Positions 1 to 6,842 of a stretch of 12,802 bases of DNA are shown here, in pieces. Position 1 is the stretch's first letter, and the number at the start of each line of letters is the position of its first letter. Source of the stretch: Gammaproteobacteria bacterium. GTDB taxonomy: Bacteria; Pseudomonadota; Gammaproteobacteria; Granulosicoccales; Granulosicoccaceae. The DNA is taken from the NCBI GenBank assembly GCA_019634245.1, contig JAHQVR010000283.1, positions 1-12,802 on the forward strand, in the 5' to 3' direction. The notes under the pieces were generated by a model, which worked only from the letters and a program-made list of their open reading frames with translations, did no database searches and was not told the DNA's origin. Position numbers and translations under genes: made by a program.

Positions 1-529
1 CAATCAGCGGAACCATCTTTTCGGGTAGTGTTCGAAACGGCGCAGCATTGAGCATCACGGGTATGTCTTTCTCTTGGGCTTTTTTAGCCAGCTGTTCATT
101 GACCTGTTCGGGGATTTCGTTTTGGAGTAATAGAAACTTGGCAGAGCTTGGCAAGTGAATAGCGTCGCTGTTGATATTTAGATTCGCACTGGACACAATC
201 ACGGCACCATAGTCTCCATTGTCATCGACTATGGCGACACTCATACCTGAAGCTCCGTTGGTTTTTTGCAAGTTTTCGCAGTTGATATTGTGTCTGATGA
301 GATGTGCGTGCAAGGTTTTGCCAAACTCATCTTCGCCTATGCAACCTGCGAATCGCGTCTTTGCACCGTGCAACGAGGCTGCTACAGCCTGGTTGCCGCC
401 TTTGCCACCGAATGCATAATTTACAGACGTTCCGTTGATGGTCTCATCAATGGAAGGGAGGCTGGGTGCATCGACCACGATATCCAAATGCAAAGATCCA
501 CAGACGAGTACGGTAGCTGGTTCGGTCAT
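1..529 (-). CDS. PfkB-family sugar kinase (ribokinase-like), 3' end outside window
   Basis: This is the first 176 residues of a ribokinase-superfamily kinase, which would phosphorylate a sugar with ATP in the cytoplasm. The N-terminus has the first-strand motif CGSLHLD (residues 10-16, with Asp16 where ribokinases bind the sugar hydroxyls). The family signature GGKGGNQAVAA follows at residues 41-51. Later the chain reads LLLQNEIP and MLNAAPFR, equivalent to the QLE and LNPAP segments of ribokinase. The C-terminal half, with the anion hole and catalytic Asp (GAGD), lies beyond base 1. The ATG at 529 is the first start after the stop of the upstream gene; no strong ribosome binding site is seen. 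It sits 35 bp behind the TIM-barrel gene and is probably the third gene of that operon. Substrate unknown; the motif GSLHLD differs from the GSINxD of ribose-specific enzymes. Confidence 0.88.
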   Translation of the reverse strand, partial: MTEPATVLVCGSLHLDIVVDAPSLPSIDETINGTSVNYAFGGKGGNQAVAASLHGAKTRFAGCIGEDEFGKTLHAHLIRHNINCENLQKTNGASGMSVAIVDDNGDYGAVIVSSANLNINSDAIHLPSSAKFLLLQNEIPEQVNEQLAKKAQEKDIPVMLNAAPFRTLPEKMVPLI

Positions 530-564
530 TGGCCTACGCTTGAGAATACTCGTTAAGAAAAAGC

Positions 565-1554
565 TTAGGCGCCATACAAAGCTCGATTAACAATGCTCTG
601 ACTGGTAGGAGCATCTTGATTTGCGATGGCGGCCTGAAGCTTGGCGTTCTGTGTGAGGGAATCTGCTACGGCTTTTAATTTATTTGCCATCGCAACATTG
701 ACGTTGGCTTCTGCCACTGGATCGAGGCCGGATAAATCCGGGAACGTGTCGAAGTAAATCGTACTGTCATAGTTCAAGCGATTCATTTCCACCATCAATT
801 CAACCGTTTTCACTGGATGTACGCTGCCTACCATCAAGCCATCATCGCGTTTGCCGTAGCCGTCATTCAAATGCACACCCAATAGTCGGGAGTACCGTCC
901 GACCATGGCCGCCGCATGGGCTGGCATTTCTTCGGCATAGAGTACATGAGCGAAATCTAACGTTATGCCGGTATTGGGTCTATTCAGCTCCGATAAAGCA
1001 AGTAGGTTGCTACCCACGTCTGGCATCAGTGAGTAAGATCTCGGTTCGTTGGGTTTGTATTCAAGGGAGATGTCGACATCCTTGTTATGGTCACAGACCA
1101 CCGCCAGAGCTTCGAGTGTGTAATCCCATAGTTGCTGATAGTTAACTTGGAACGAATAGTCAAAACCATCCTGACCCAGCCAAAGAGTCATTAGCGATCC
1201 ACCGATTTCAGTCAGTTTATCGATACCTTGTAACGTGATATCGATTGCAGTCTGGCGCACTCGTTTTTCAGGATGAGTAAAACCGCCTAGCTTGAATGCT
1301 GGGTCGGTGTAGTAACGCATGGCCATACCGTTTAATTGAGTGGCAGTGTCATCCATGCACTGCTTTATTTCAGCAGTCGAGCAGTCATCAAAATGATCTG
1401 GATAATTAAAATCCACAGCATTCAGTCCTTCGACCGTAGAAGCCCTAGTGAGCATGTCTATTGTTGTAATACGATTCTTGCCTGGCCAATAGGTATCAGC
1501 TCCAATTTTGAACGCATTCAGACGAGCAGCATATCGAGGGATTGTTTTATTCAT
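565..1554 (-). CDS. Sugar isomerase, xylose/L-rhamnose isomerase-like TIM barrel
   Basis: The 329-residue protein resembles the AP-endonuclease-2/xylose-isomerase-like TIM-barrel superfamily, cytoplasmic metal-dependent aldose-ketose isomerases or epimerases. Candidate metal ligands appear in the expected order: Glu165 in LEYKPNEPR, Asp200 and His203 in DFAH, His228 and Asp231 in HLND, Asp237/238, and Asp269 in YFDTFP. The KPNEPR segment is the xylose-isomerase-type signature. The fourth ligand, an Asp in FDTFP, resembles Pseudomonas stutzeri-type L-rhamnose isomerase rather than tagatose-3-epimerases, which use Glu (recalled family knowledge). The length is shorter than that enzyme's usual ~430. 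The gene lies 41 bp after the Gfo/Idh/MocA gene and 35 bp before the PfkB kinase, so isomerise-then-phosphorylate is plausible. No clear Shine-Dalgarno precedes ATG 1554, so the start is uncertain. The exact sugar cannot be read from the sequence. Confidence 0.85.
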   Translation of the reverse strand: MNKTIPRYAARLNAFKIGADTYWPGKNRITTIDMLTRASTVEGLNAVDFNYPDHFDDCSTAEIKQCMDDTATQLNGMAMRYYTDPAFKLGGFTHPEKRVRQTAIDITLQGIDKLTEIGGSLMTLWLGQDGFDYSFQVNYQQLWDYTLEALAVVCDHNKDVDISLEYKPNEPRSYSLMPDVGSNLLALSELNRPNTGITLDFAHVLYAEEMPAHAAAMVGRYSRLLGVHLNDGYGKRDDGLMVGSVHPVKTVELMVEMNRLNYDSTIYFDTFPDLSGLDPVAEANVNVAMANKLKAVADSLTQNAKLQAAIANQDAPTSQSIVNRALYGA

Positions 1555-1595
1555 TAATCAGTGCAGCAGGTTTGTGTGAACAGCATGAGTGTGCG

Positions 1596-2687
1596 CTAGC
1601 AAGGCTCTCCCGGAAGCGTTGCGACCGGTGTTGCAGGTTGGGCGCTTGATAGAAAGGCAGATTCCACCAACGACATGGTGTGCCATGCATCTGCTACCGA
1701 GCTTATCAGATGGCTGTCATCACCGTGGGCCATCCGTTGAACATTCGATATGGGCCCTAGGAAAGCGTCAGGAAACCACGAACCAGACAAATTCACTTGG
1801 ACCCAGTCATCGCTGCCGGCCGGGTGCACCCAGAGTTCGTCCGGTTCGCCTTTGGGGTAATCGAGGTTCACTCCCAATTTTATATAGGCGGCACCTTCGG
1901 TGCCACAGATTCTGAATTCGCTGGCTTGGAATTTTCGGCCAAAAAAATGGTCATGATTGATCGATAAACTGCAACGGATATCATCCCCATAATCTAATAT
2001 TACAGCGGTTCTGGATTGTGCTACGCCACTGCGTGGGTGCGATACCGTTTTGGCATGAACACCTTGCGGATTACCTAATAAGGATCTTACAAAGTCCAGA
2101 TAGTGAATGGAGTGGACCGCAATCTCTACTCTTTCAAGCGACTCCAAAAATTTCCAAAGATGCCAGGGAGTATCAAGAGCTAACCAGGCATCAAAGTCGA
2201 CAATGCGTCCCAAGTACCCAGCGTCAATGGTGTGTTTTAGTGCCAACATCATGGGTGCAAAACGTAGTTGAAAATTCACTGCAGCATTCAAATGACGTTC
2301 TTGGCATATTCTTAGAATTCGACTGGCATCGTCAAGATCGCTTCCCATAGGTTTTTGAATCAGCACAGAGGAACCATGAGGCAGTTTATTAAGCAAGGTA
2401 GCGTGTGCAGCTGGTGGTGTGGCTAAATCGAAAATAGCCTGTGGATGATTGAGTGCTGCTGCTTCGGTGGTGAAGGCTGTTAGGTTCCACTCTTCGCACA
2501 GCTGATGGGCCTTTTCAAGGTTGGGGTCGAAGATACCCGCAACCGGTATACCGGCTTTTTTATACGCTAGCAGGTGAGCGTCGCGCACGATAGAGCCCGC
2601 ACCGAATATCACCACAGGGCTAGGTGAGGACGGCAACGGCCATGACTGCACAAGTTCATCCGGATTAAAGGGCGCTGTCGTTGGCAT
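1596..2687 (-). CDS. Gfo/Idh/MocA-family NAD(P)-dependent sugar oxidoreductase
   Basis: The 363-residue protein is a cytoplasmic dehydrogenase of the glucose-fructose oxidoreductase/inositol dehydrogenase/MocA family. It has an N-terminal Rossmann fold with VVIFGAGSIVRDAH (residues 25-38) and an acidic residue in FDPN at the end of the second strand, which favours NAD. The family EKP motif reads QKP (111-113), with Lys112 as the probable catalytic lysine. HSIHYLDF (192-199) carries the usual catalytic-region histidine. About 20 extra residues precede the Rossmann strand. It is the first gene of a minus-strand operon with the TIM-barrel isomerase and a PfkB kinase, and is divergent from the lactonase-like amidohydrolase. 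That pairing suggests oxidation of a cyclic sugar to a lactone. No obvious ribosome binding site is seen, but no other in-frame ATG, GTG or TTG start lies just upstream. Substrate unknown. Confidence 0.88.
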   Translation of the reverse strand: MPTTAPFNPDELVQSWPLPSSPSPVVIFGAGSIVRDAHLLAYKKAGIPVAGIFDPNLEKAHQLCEEWNLTAFTTEAAALNHPQAIFDLATPPAAHATLLNKLPHGSSVLIQKPMGSDLDDASRILRICQERHLNAAVNFQLRFAPMMLALKHTIDAGYLGRIVDFDAWLALDTPWHLWKFLESLERVEIAVHSIHYLDFVRSLLGNPQGVHAKTVSHPRSGVAQSRTAVILDYGDDIRCSLSINHDHFFGRKFQASEFRICGTEGAAYIKLGVNLDYPKGEPDELWVHPAGSDDWVQVNLSGSWFPDAFLGPISNVQRMAHGDDSHLISSVADAWHTMSLVESAFLSSAQPATPVATLPGEPC

Positions 2688-2794
2688 AGTCGTAATGGCA
2701 AGGCTCTGATGTTACTATCACGCTATCACATAGGAGCGTAGTCGCATAGTAATCACAGAGCCGATGTCGACACTGTGGCCGGAGATTAAAGACC
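2688..2794. promoter_or_regulatory. Divergent promoter region with long inverted repeat
   Basis: This 107-bp gap separates the divergent oxidoreductase and lactonase-like genes and must hold the start signals of both. Most of it is occupied by an imperfect inverted repeat (2702-2762, listed separately). On the plus strand GGAG sits ten bases before the amidohydrolase ATG. No strong -35/-10 pair is evident on either strand. Co-regulation of both genes from here by one regulator is inferred, not shown. Confidence 0.55.
2702..2762. repeat. 61-bp imperfect inverted repeat, candidate operator
   Basis: The left arm has GGCTCTG (2702-2708) and TTACTAT (2712-2718). The right arm has ATAGTAA (2746-2752) and CAGAGCC (2756-2762). 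Both pairs are exact reverse complements and share the centre at 2732, separated in each arm by a non-matching triplet (ATG versus TCA). A further pair, ACGCT (2720-2724) and AGCGT (2735-2739), nests inside, about 2.5 bases off-centre. The position between two divergent sugar-catabolism genes suggests regulator half-sites. A cruciform or RNA hairpin is an alternative. Confidence 0.6.
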
Positions 2795-3631
2795 ATGTTA
2801 ATAGATACCCATGTGCACCTGATCGACCGTCAACGGCTGACTTACCCATGGATCGCCCGTGTTCCTGCTTTAAACCAAGACGCAACTTACACCGATTATT
2901 TGCGACAGTGTAGGCAATTGGGTATAACTCACTCGCTGCATATGGAAGTGGACGTGGCTGAATCTGATATTGAAAACGAAACGCTGTACATAAAGGAACT
3001 AATGGATCGTCCTGATTCTCAGCTCGTGGGCGCAATCGCTTCTTGCCGGCCGGAGCAAGATACGTTTCAAGCCTATTTTGAACGCCAGAAGCTGCGACCC
3101 TGGATAAAAGGTTTCAGACGCATACTTCACGAAGTCGACGATGAACTATCTCGCAATCCTTTGTTTCGTAGCAACCTAAAGTTGTTATCCAACACATCCT
3201 TTGTATTTGATGTGTGCGCCCGTGCTGATCAGCTGCCAATCGCTATCGAGCTGGTCGATTCTTGTCCTGATGTTCAATTCGTGTTGGATCATTGCGGTGT
3301 ACCGAATGTAAAAAGCGCTGAATTGGATCCGTGGAGAGAACAGATGAGTCGCATCGCTGAACGGCCCAATGTTGCTGGTAAAATTTCAGGAGTGATCGCT
3401 TACGGGAACGGGTTGGATTGGACTTTGGAGGATATTCGGCCCTTTGTCGAGCATACCTTTGAAGCTTTTGGCCCGGATCGGGTGGTATGGGGTAGTGATT
3501 CCCCCGTGTGTACGCTTGGCGGGTCTCTGGCCAGCTGGGTCGCAGCAACACGAGCACTTTTTATGGAAGCCTCTGCCAGTGAGCGTGCCGCTTTCTATTA
3601 TGAAAACGCGCGTCGAATATGGTCTCTTTAA
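2795..3631 (+). CDS. Amidohydrolase-2 family sugar lactonase-like hydrolase
   Basis: The 278-residue TIM-barrel metal hydrolase belongs to the amidohydrolase-2 group (COG3618 type), which includes L-rhamnono-1,4-lactonase and L-fucono-1,5-lactonase. Key elements are DTHVHLID at residues 4-11 (HxH metal site, His6 and His8), IKGFRRILHE (104-113), FVLDHCGVP (162-170, with His166) and WGSDSPVC (232-239, Asp235 as the expected catalytic/metal Asp). Length and motif order match the lactonases; the complete GSDxP motif supports an active enzyme. GGAG ten bases upstream supports ATG 2795. It is divergent from the Gfo/Idh/MocA gene, so the pair could oxidise a sugar to its lactone and open it to the aldonate. 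The alternative is a 2-pyrone-4,6-dicarboxylate lactonase-like or decarboxylase role; the sugar neighbourhood favours sugar lactone. Confidence 0.85.
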   Translation: MLIDTHVHLIDRQRLTYPWIARVPALNQDATYTDYLRQCRQLGITHSLHMEVDVAESDIENETLYIKELMDRPDSQLVGAIASCRPEQDTFQAYFERQKLRPWIKGFRRILHEVDDELSRNPLFRSNLKLLSNTSFVFDVCARADQLPIAIELVDSCPDVQFVLDHCGVPNVKSAELDPWREQMSRIAERPNVAGKISGVIAYGNGLDWTLEDIRPFVEHTFEAFGPDRVVWGSDSPVCTLGGSLASWVAATRALFMEASASERAAFYYENARRIWSL

Positions 3632-3695
3632 CTTAAGACCAGCGCAAGTCGATGAGCCATTAAAATTGTACTGAGGCCAGGTTCTTTTTGGATAA

Positions 3696-4481
3696 TTAGT
3701 ATTGGGTTGAATGTTTATTCATTAAACTGGATTCGATACCGATTCTGGATAGAGCATCGTTTAATAAACTCGAAGCACCGAAACGAAAGTGATTTGGGTT
3801 GATCCAATCGACGCCAAACACAGCCTCAGCCTGCTGTAGGTAACCATCGGCATCCATCACTGTTTTTAAACCGCCTGCTGCTTTGAATCCAACTTCTCTG
3901 CCGCTGGCATCTATCGCATTGAGCATAGTGTTTGCCGCTGAAGGAGTAGCGTTAACAGGCACTTTTCCGGTAGACGTTTTTATAAAATCAGCTCCATGAT
4001 CAATAGCGATAGTGGCTGCTGCTTGTACTTGCTCACTGTTACGAAGTTCCCCAGTCTCAAGAATGACTTTCAACAGAGCTGTGTTAGGTATACAACTGCG
4101 AACCCGTTGTATGGACGCAGCCGCTTCTCCTGGTTTGTTCGCAAGTATTTTATGGTAGGGCATAACATAGTCTATTTCAGTAGCACCATCGACAATCGCC
4201 GCTTCGATAGTCTGACAAGTTTCTGAGGCTGGCTCCGTCCCCGATGGGAAGTTAACGACCGTCGCAATACGAATTGGTGAATCTGATGCCAACTGGGCTT
4301 TTGCGCTGGCGACAAATCGAGGCCAAATACAAATGGCAGCGACATTCCCCATTGGTGTGCTGGCTTGGTGACATAAGCTCTCTAAAGCCGTCTCGTCGCA
4401 CTCGCTGTCCAGATTGGTCAGATCGATGAGACTGATGATCTGTTTGATACGCGTTACGCTAAGGGATTGTTGAATATTCAT
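3696..4481 (-). CDS. deoC: Deoxyribose-phosphate aldolase
   Basis: This class I aldolase cleaves 2-deoxy-D-ribose 5-phosphate to glyceraldehyde 3-phosphate and acetaldehyde in the cytoplasm. The 261 residues match the ~259 of Escherichia coli DeoC. Visible catalytic residues are Asp104 in EIDYVMPY, Schiff-base Lys168 in DFIKTSTGK, and the second Lys200 in GFKAAGGL. LKVILETGEL (137-146) and the near-C-terminal FRFGASSLLND phosphate-site segment are also present. It is a single minus-strand gene. It converges on the lactonase-like gene (64-bp gap, no convincing terminator) and diverges from the ribokinase-like gene, which could supply its phosphorylated substrate. No strong ribosome binding site precedes ATG 4481. 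A GGTGCGCACC palindrome lies 20 bp upstream. Confidence 0.96.
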   Translation of the reverse strand: MNIQQSLSVTRIKQIISLIDLTNLDSECDETALESLCHQASTPMGNVAAICIWPRFVASAKAQLASDSPIRIATVVNFPSGTEPASETCQTIEAAIVDGATEIDYVMPYHKILANKPGEAAASIQRVRSCIPNTALLKVILETGELRNSEQVQAAATIAIDHGADFIKTSTGKVPVNATPSAANTMLNAIDASGREVGFKAAGGLKTVMDADGYLQQAEAVFGVDWINPNHFRFGASSLLNDALSRIGIESSLMNKHSTQY

Positions 4482-4653
4482 CGTGGAGTGAAAGCTCTTG
4501 GGTGCGCACCAGAAGATTAAATGGCCATCATACTATTGTAAATGGTCTGGCGTTGACGCCTGCTTGCGTTTCTGTTGAACTGTTACAATCAAGCTGGCCG
4601 GTGACAGTGGGTGGGCAGAGGTTTTCTAATTTCCTAACGGGCGATCTAACGGG
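4482..4653. promoter_or_regulatory. Divergent deoC / kinase promoter region with palindromes
   Basis: This 172-bp gap separates deoC (minus) from the ribokinase-like gene (plus). It contains a perfect 10-bp palindrome GGTGCGCACC (4501-4510) and a GGCGT-TG-ACGCC inverted repeat (4549-4560). TACAAT (4584-4589) could be a plus-strand -10 box, with only a poor -35 (TGCTTG, 4561-4566) 17 bases upstream. The octamer CTAACGGG is repeated at 4634-4641 and 4646-4653, the second copy abutting the kinase ATG. Any operator role is inferred from position. Confidence 0.45.
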
Positions 4654-5607
4654 ATGACAGAATTAGACAATGTTCAACGTATCGGAACTGTAGCGATATT
4701 GGGAGTCTTTGTCGCCGACGCGGCCTATCGTGCTACTAGACAACCCGCGATGGGAGAGACTGTGCTGGGGTCAAGTTTTGCCTTAGGTCCGGGCGGTAAA
4801 GGGTCTAATCAAGCCGTCGCGGCAGCACGTTGTCACGCCAACGTGTCATTTATTTCTTGCCTGGGTGAGGATGCGTTTGCACAAATGGCATTCGACATGT
4901 ACCAAGCAGAAGGTATTACTGCTCATATAGAGAAGAACACCGATAGTTACACAGGCTCTGCGTACATCTTTATCGACGAGAACACTGGCAATAATGCGAT
5001 CATTGTTTGTCCTGGTGCTGCCATGACCATCACGCCGCGCTATATCGATACGGTGAGTTCGGTGATAACAGAGGCCGATGTGTTTGTAACCCAGCTCGAG
5101 CAACCGATCGATGCAGCGATGCATGCATTATCCCTTGCAAAAGGTTCAGGCGTTACCACGATACTAAACACCGCGCCAGCCGAACCACTGGACGATGCCA
5201 TATTCAAACTTTGTGACTATGTCACGCCCAACGAAACGGAAGTGGAAGCCTACACGGGTGTGAAAGTAATGTCGGTTGATGATGCGAAGAAAGCGGGGGA
5301 GGTACTACTAGCAAAGGGTGTAGGAACTGCGCTAATCACGCTAGGTGAACAAGGTGCGCTATTGCATAATCGTGAGCACTCTGTACACATACCCGCTGTC
5401 AATGCAGGCGCAGTAGTGGAAACTACCGGGGCCGGGGATGCGTTCAACGGCGGTTTTGCGGCGGCATTAGCGCAGCAACAAACCCCATTAGAAGCAGCTC
5501 GATTTGCCTGCGCCGTTGCAGGTCTCTCGGTCACTCGCGCTGGTACAGCCCCGTCCATGCCGACCCGCACAGAAGTTGAGAATTTGTTGGCTCAAGTAAA
5601 TAGCTAA
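4654..5607 (+). CDS. Ribokinase-like PfkB kinase, possible deoxyribokinase
   Basis: This complete 317-residue PfkB kinase transfers phosphate from ATP to a pentose in the cytoplasm. Family landmarks are GPGGKGSNQAVAAAR (46-59), QLEQP (147-151, Glu149), the LNTAPAEP segment (171-178), TPNETE (191-196) and ETTGAGDAFNGG (256-267) with catalytic base Asp262. Overall it is very close to bacterial ribokinases. The first-strand motif reads GVFVAD (17-22) instead of GSINAD: the Asp is kept, but the conserved Asn of the sugar pocket is Val, so ribose need not be the substrate. Divergent pairing with deoC suggests phosphorylation of 2-deoxyribose (DeoK-like role), by inference only. ATG 4654 has a weak ribosome binding site: the AACGGG repeat directly abuts it. 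No downstream start keeps the first strand intact. Confidence 0.9.
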   Translation: MTELDNVQRIGTVAILGVFVADAAYRATRQPAMGETVLGSSFALGPGGKGSNQAVAAARCHANVSFISCLGEDAFAQMAFDMYQAEGITAHIEKNTDSYTGSAYIFIDENTGNNAIIVCPGAAMTITPRYIDTVSSVITEADVFVTQLEQPIDAAMHALSLAKGSGVTTILNTAPAEPLDDAIFKLCDYVTPNETEVEAYTGVKVMSVDDAKKAGEVLLAKGVGTALITLGEQGALLHNREHSVHIPAVNAGAVVETTGAGDAFNGGFAAALAQQQTPLEAARFACAVAGLSVTRAGTAPSMPTRTEVENLLAQVNS

Positions 5608-5774
5608 ATCATTCGGCCAACGCCTAAGTCGAAAAGTATTTTTATAGTGAACCAGCGGGCTCTGTGAATGTCTAACTTGCACTCGCTTAAGAGGTAACTT
5701 GACCATTGCTTGTCATTTTTATTCACAAATGAGGGCAAGGTTTAGTGATTATCAATCCAGGAGAACAGCTCGTT
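5608..5774 (+). promoter_or_regulatory. Leader/promoter region of the SCO cassette
   Basis: This 167-bp gap holds no gene I can support. TTGACC (5699-5704) is a fair -35 candidate, but the -10 region is weak (TATTCA about 15 bases on). No terminator for the preceding kinase gene is convincing. AGGAG (5759-5763) precedes ATG 5775 by 11 bases. GGCTCTGTGA (5658-5667) repeats ten bases of the minus-strand reading of the 2702-2762 inverted repeat, which may be coincidence. Confidence 0.3.
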
Positions 5775-6245
5775 ATGCGAATCCGTAAATCTCTCACACG
5801 CTGCGTTGCGCTTCTGTTTTACGGTGCCTTGCTGGTGATCACGCCGCTGTCTCATGCTAGTACGGAAGGCAAGCAGGTGACCTTGAAAGGTGAATTGATG
5901 GACACTTGGTGCTATGTATCGCAAGTTATGGGCTCTTCTCGTGTTGTGATTGGAACTTCGCATCATGTTTGTGCCGTCTGGTGCGCTGCGGGTGGGATCC
6001 CGGTCGGGCTCCTAGATAGCAGCAGCGGAGAGATGTATATGATCTTGTCGGTCGAAGGTGATGGCAAGGGCGTAGCAAATGATAAATTGCTGAATATCCA
6101 AACTCATGAGATCACGGTATCGGGAACTGTGTTTGAGCTCGATGGGCTTAAGTACTTAACCATTGAAGAAATTTTAGAAGACCACGGTATCGTCAACTTT
6201 ACTCATGAGCAGTACGGGATCATTCCCGGGGAGGCCCGGCCATGA
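5775..6245 (+). CDS. Small exported Cys/His protein, possible metal handling
   Basis: Not assigned to a named family. The 156-residue product starts with a classical signal peptide: MRIRKSLTRC, a hydrophobic core to about residue 25, then a probable cleavage site after SHA (28). The mature part opens with LKGELMDTWC (38-46; Cys46) and then has a HHVCAVWCAAGGIPVG block (63-78) with His63, His64, Cys66 and Cys70. The tail is a beta-rich HEITVSGTVFELDGLKYL segment. The Cys/His arrangement suggests metal (copper or heme) binding or a redox disulfide in the periplasm; this is inference. A GTG at 5745 would add ten residues, but ATG 5775 gives the standard signal peptide and has AGGAG upstream. The stop overlaps the next start (ATGA), and the third gene is SCO-like, implying a shared task. 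Confidence 0.8.
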   Translation: MRIRKSLTRCVALLFYGALLVITPLSHASTEGKQVTLKGELMDTWCYVSQVMGSSRVVIGTSHHVCAVWCAAGGIPVGLLDSSSGEMYMILSVEGDGKGVANDKLLNIQTHEITVSGTVFELDGLKYLTIEEILEDHGIVNFTHEQYGIIPGEARP

Positions 6246-6823
6246 GCACATTGACAAAGGCCGTATCGTTTTTAAACCGACTTCCACGGCATGGATTGAT
6301 AGTTTTAGTGTTTATTGGCGGTGGTGTTTTGACGTCTTGCGCTACACCTGTTGGCGAGGTTCAGCGTTGGAGTATTAGCGGTGTTGAGGTCGCAGAATTT
6401 TCCGGCGAAGTGGTGGATATATTGTGTGAGGTCTCAGGAAATTGTGTGGAACAATGCGGTGGAGGGGAGCGGCAAATAGGTATTAAAACCGACACGGAAA
6501 CGATTCTGGTATCAAAAGACCTCAACCTATACACCGGAGGTGCTGAACAGCTATGGCGTTTCTGTGGATCTAACTTGGTGGTAAATGGCCAGTTTACGCA
6601 ATCTGGGAATGTGCGTTTTTTTCAAGTGCAAAATATTAAAGAACCTGATGGCGAATGGCAGTCGGCGACGCAGTTTTTAGAGACCTGGGCAGAGAAAAAT
6701 GGCACAACAGTTAGCGCGGCGAAACGTTGGTATCAGCAAGACGAGCGGGTAACCACCATATTGGAGCGCGATGGACGTTTAGGGCTTGGAGCCGAAGCCG
6801 ACGATGAATATTTTAACAACTAG
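6242..6823 (+). CDS. Cys-rich lipoprotein, paralogue of the preceding protein
   Basis: This 193-residue predicted lipoprotein has unknown function. The N-terminal hydrophobic stretch (about 18-30) ends in a lipobox, VLTSC, with Cys33 as the lipidation site, so it should be membrane-anchored and face the periplasm. The mature domain repeats the layout of the upstream gene: FSGEVVDILC (53-62) aligns with LKGELMDTWC, CVEQCGGG (68-75) with CAVWCAAGG, and SNLVVNGQFTQSGNVRFFQV with the final beta segment. The His pair and most of the loop between the first and second Cys are missing. An extra Cys108 and an acidic C-terminal extension are present. The start overlaps the previous stop by 4 bp, indicating translational coupling. 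Partner or redundant copy is undecided. Confidence 0.78.
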   Translation: MSTLTKAVSFLNRLPRHGLIVLVFIGGGVLTSCATPVGEVQRWSISGVEVAEFSGEVVDILCEVSGNCVEQCGGGERQIGIKTDTETILVSKDLNLYTGGAEQLWRFCGSNLVVNGQFTQSGNVRFFQVQNIKEPDGEWQSATQFLETWAEKNGTTVSAAKRWYQQDERVTTILERDGRLGLGAEADDEYFNN

Positions 6824-6842
6824 TTAGCCTGGTCACTTCGGA

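Noticed and set aside
219..556. Plus-strand reading frames of 66 and 96 residues
   Set aside because: They lie opposite the PfkB kinase, whose minus-strand frame shows clear family motifs; these have none.
565..2687. Inositol catabolism (iol) operon, suggested by kinase, TIM-barrel and Gfo/Idh/MocA genes
   Set aside because: The TIM barrel has xylose/rhamnose-isomerase-type KPNEPR and FDTFP motifs rather than an IolE pattern, and there is no iolB or clear iolD; the ThDP gene is distant and acetolactate-synthase-like.
2718..3035. Minus-strand 105-residue frame over the divergent promoter
   Set aside because: It is antisense to the lactonase-like gene and to the inverted repeat, with no recognisable motif.
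5250..5570. Minus-strand 106-residue Ala/Ser/Thr/Pro-rich frame
   Set aside because: It is the antisense of the conserved C-terminal part of the ribokinase-like gene; the composition is a by-product of that codon use.
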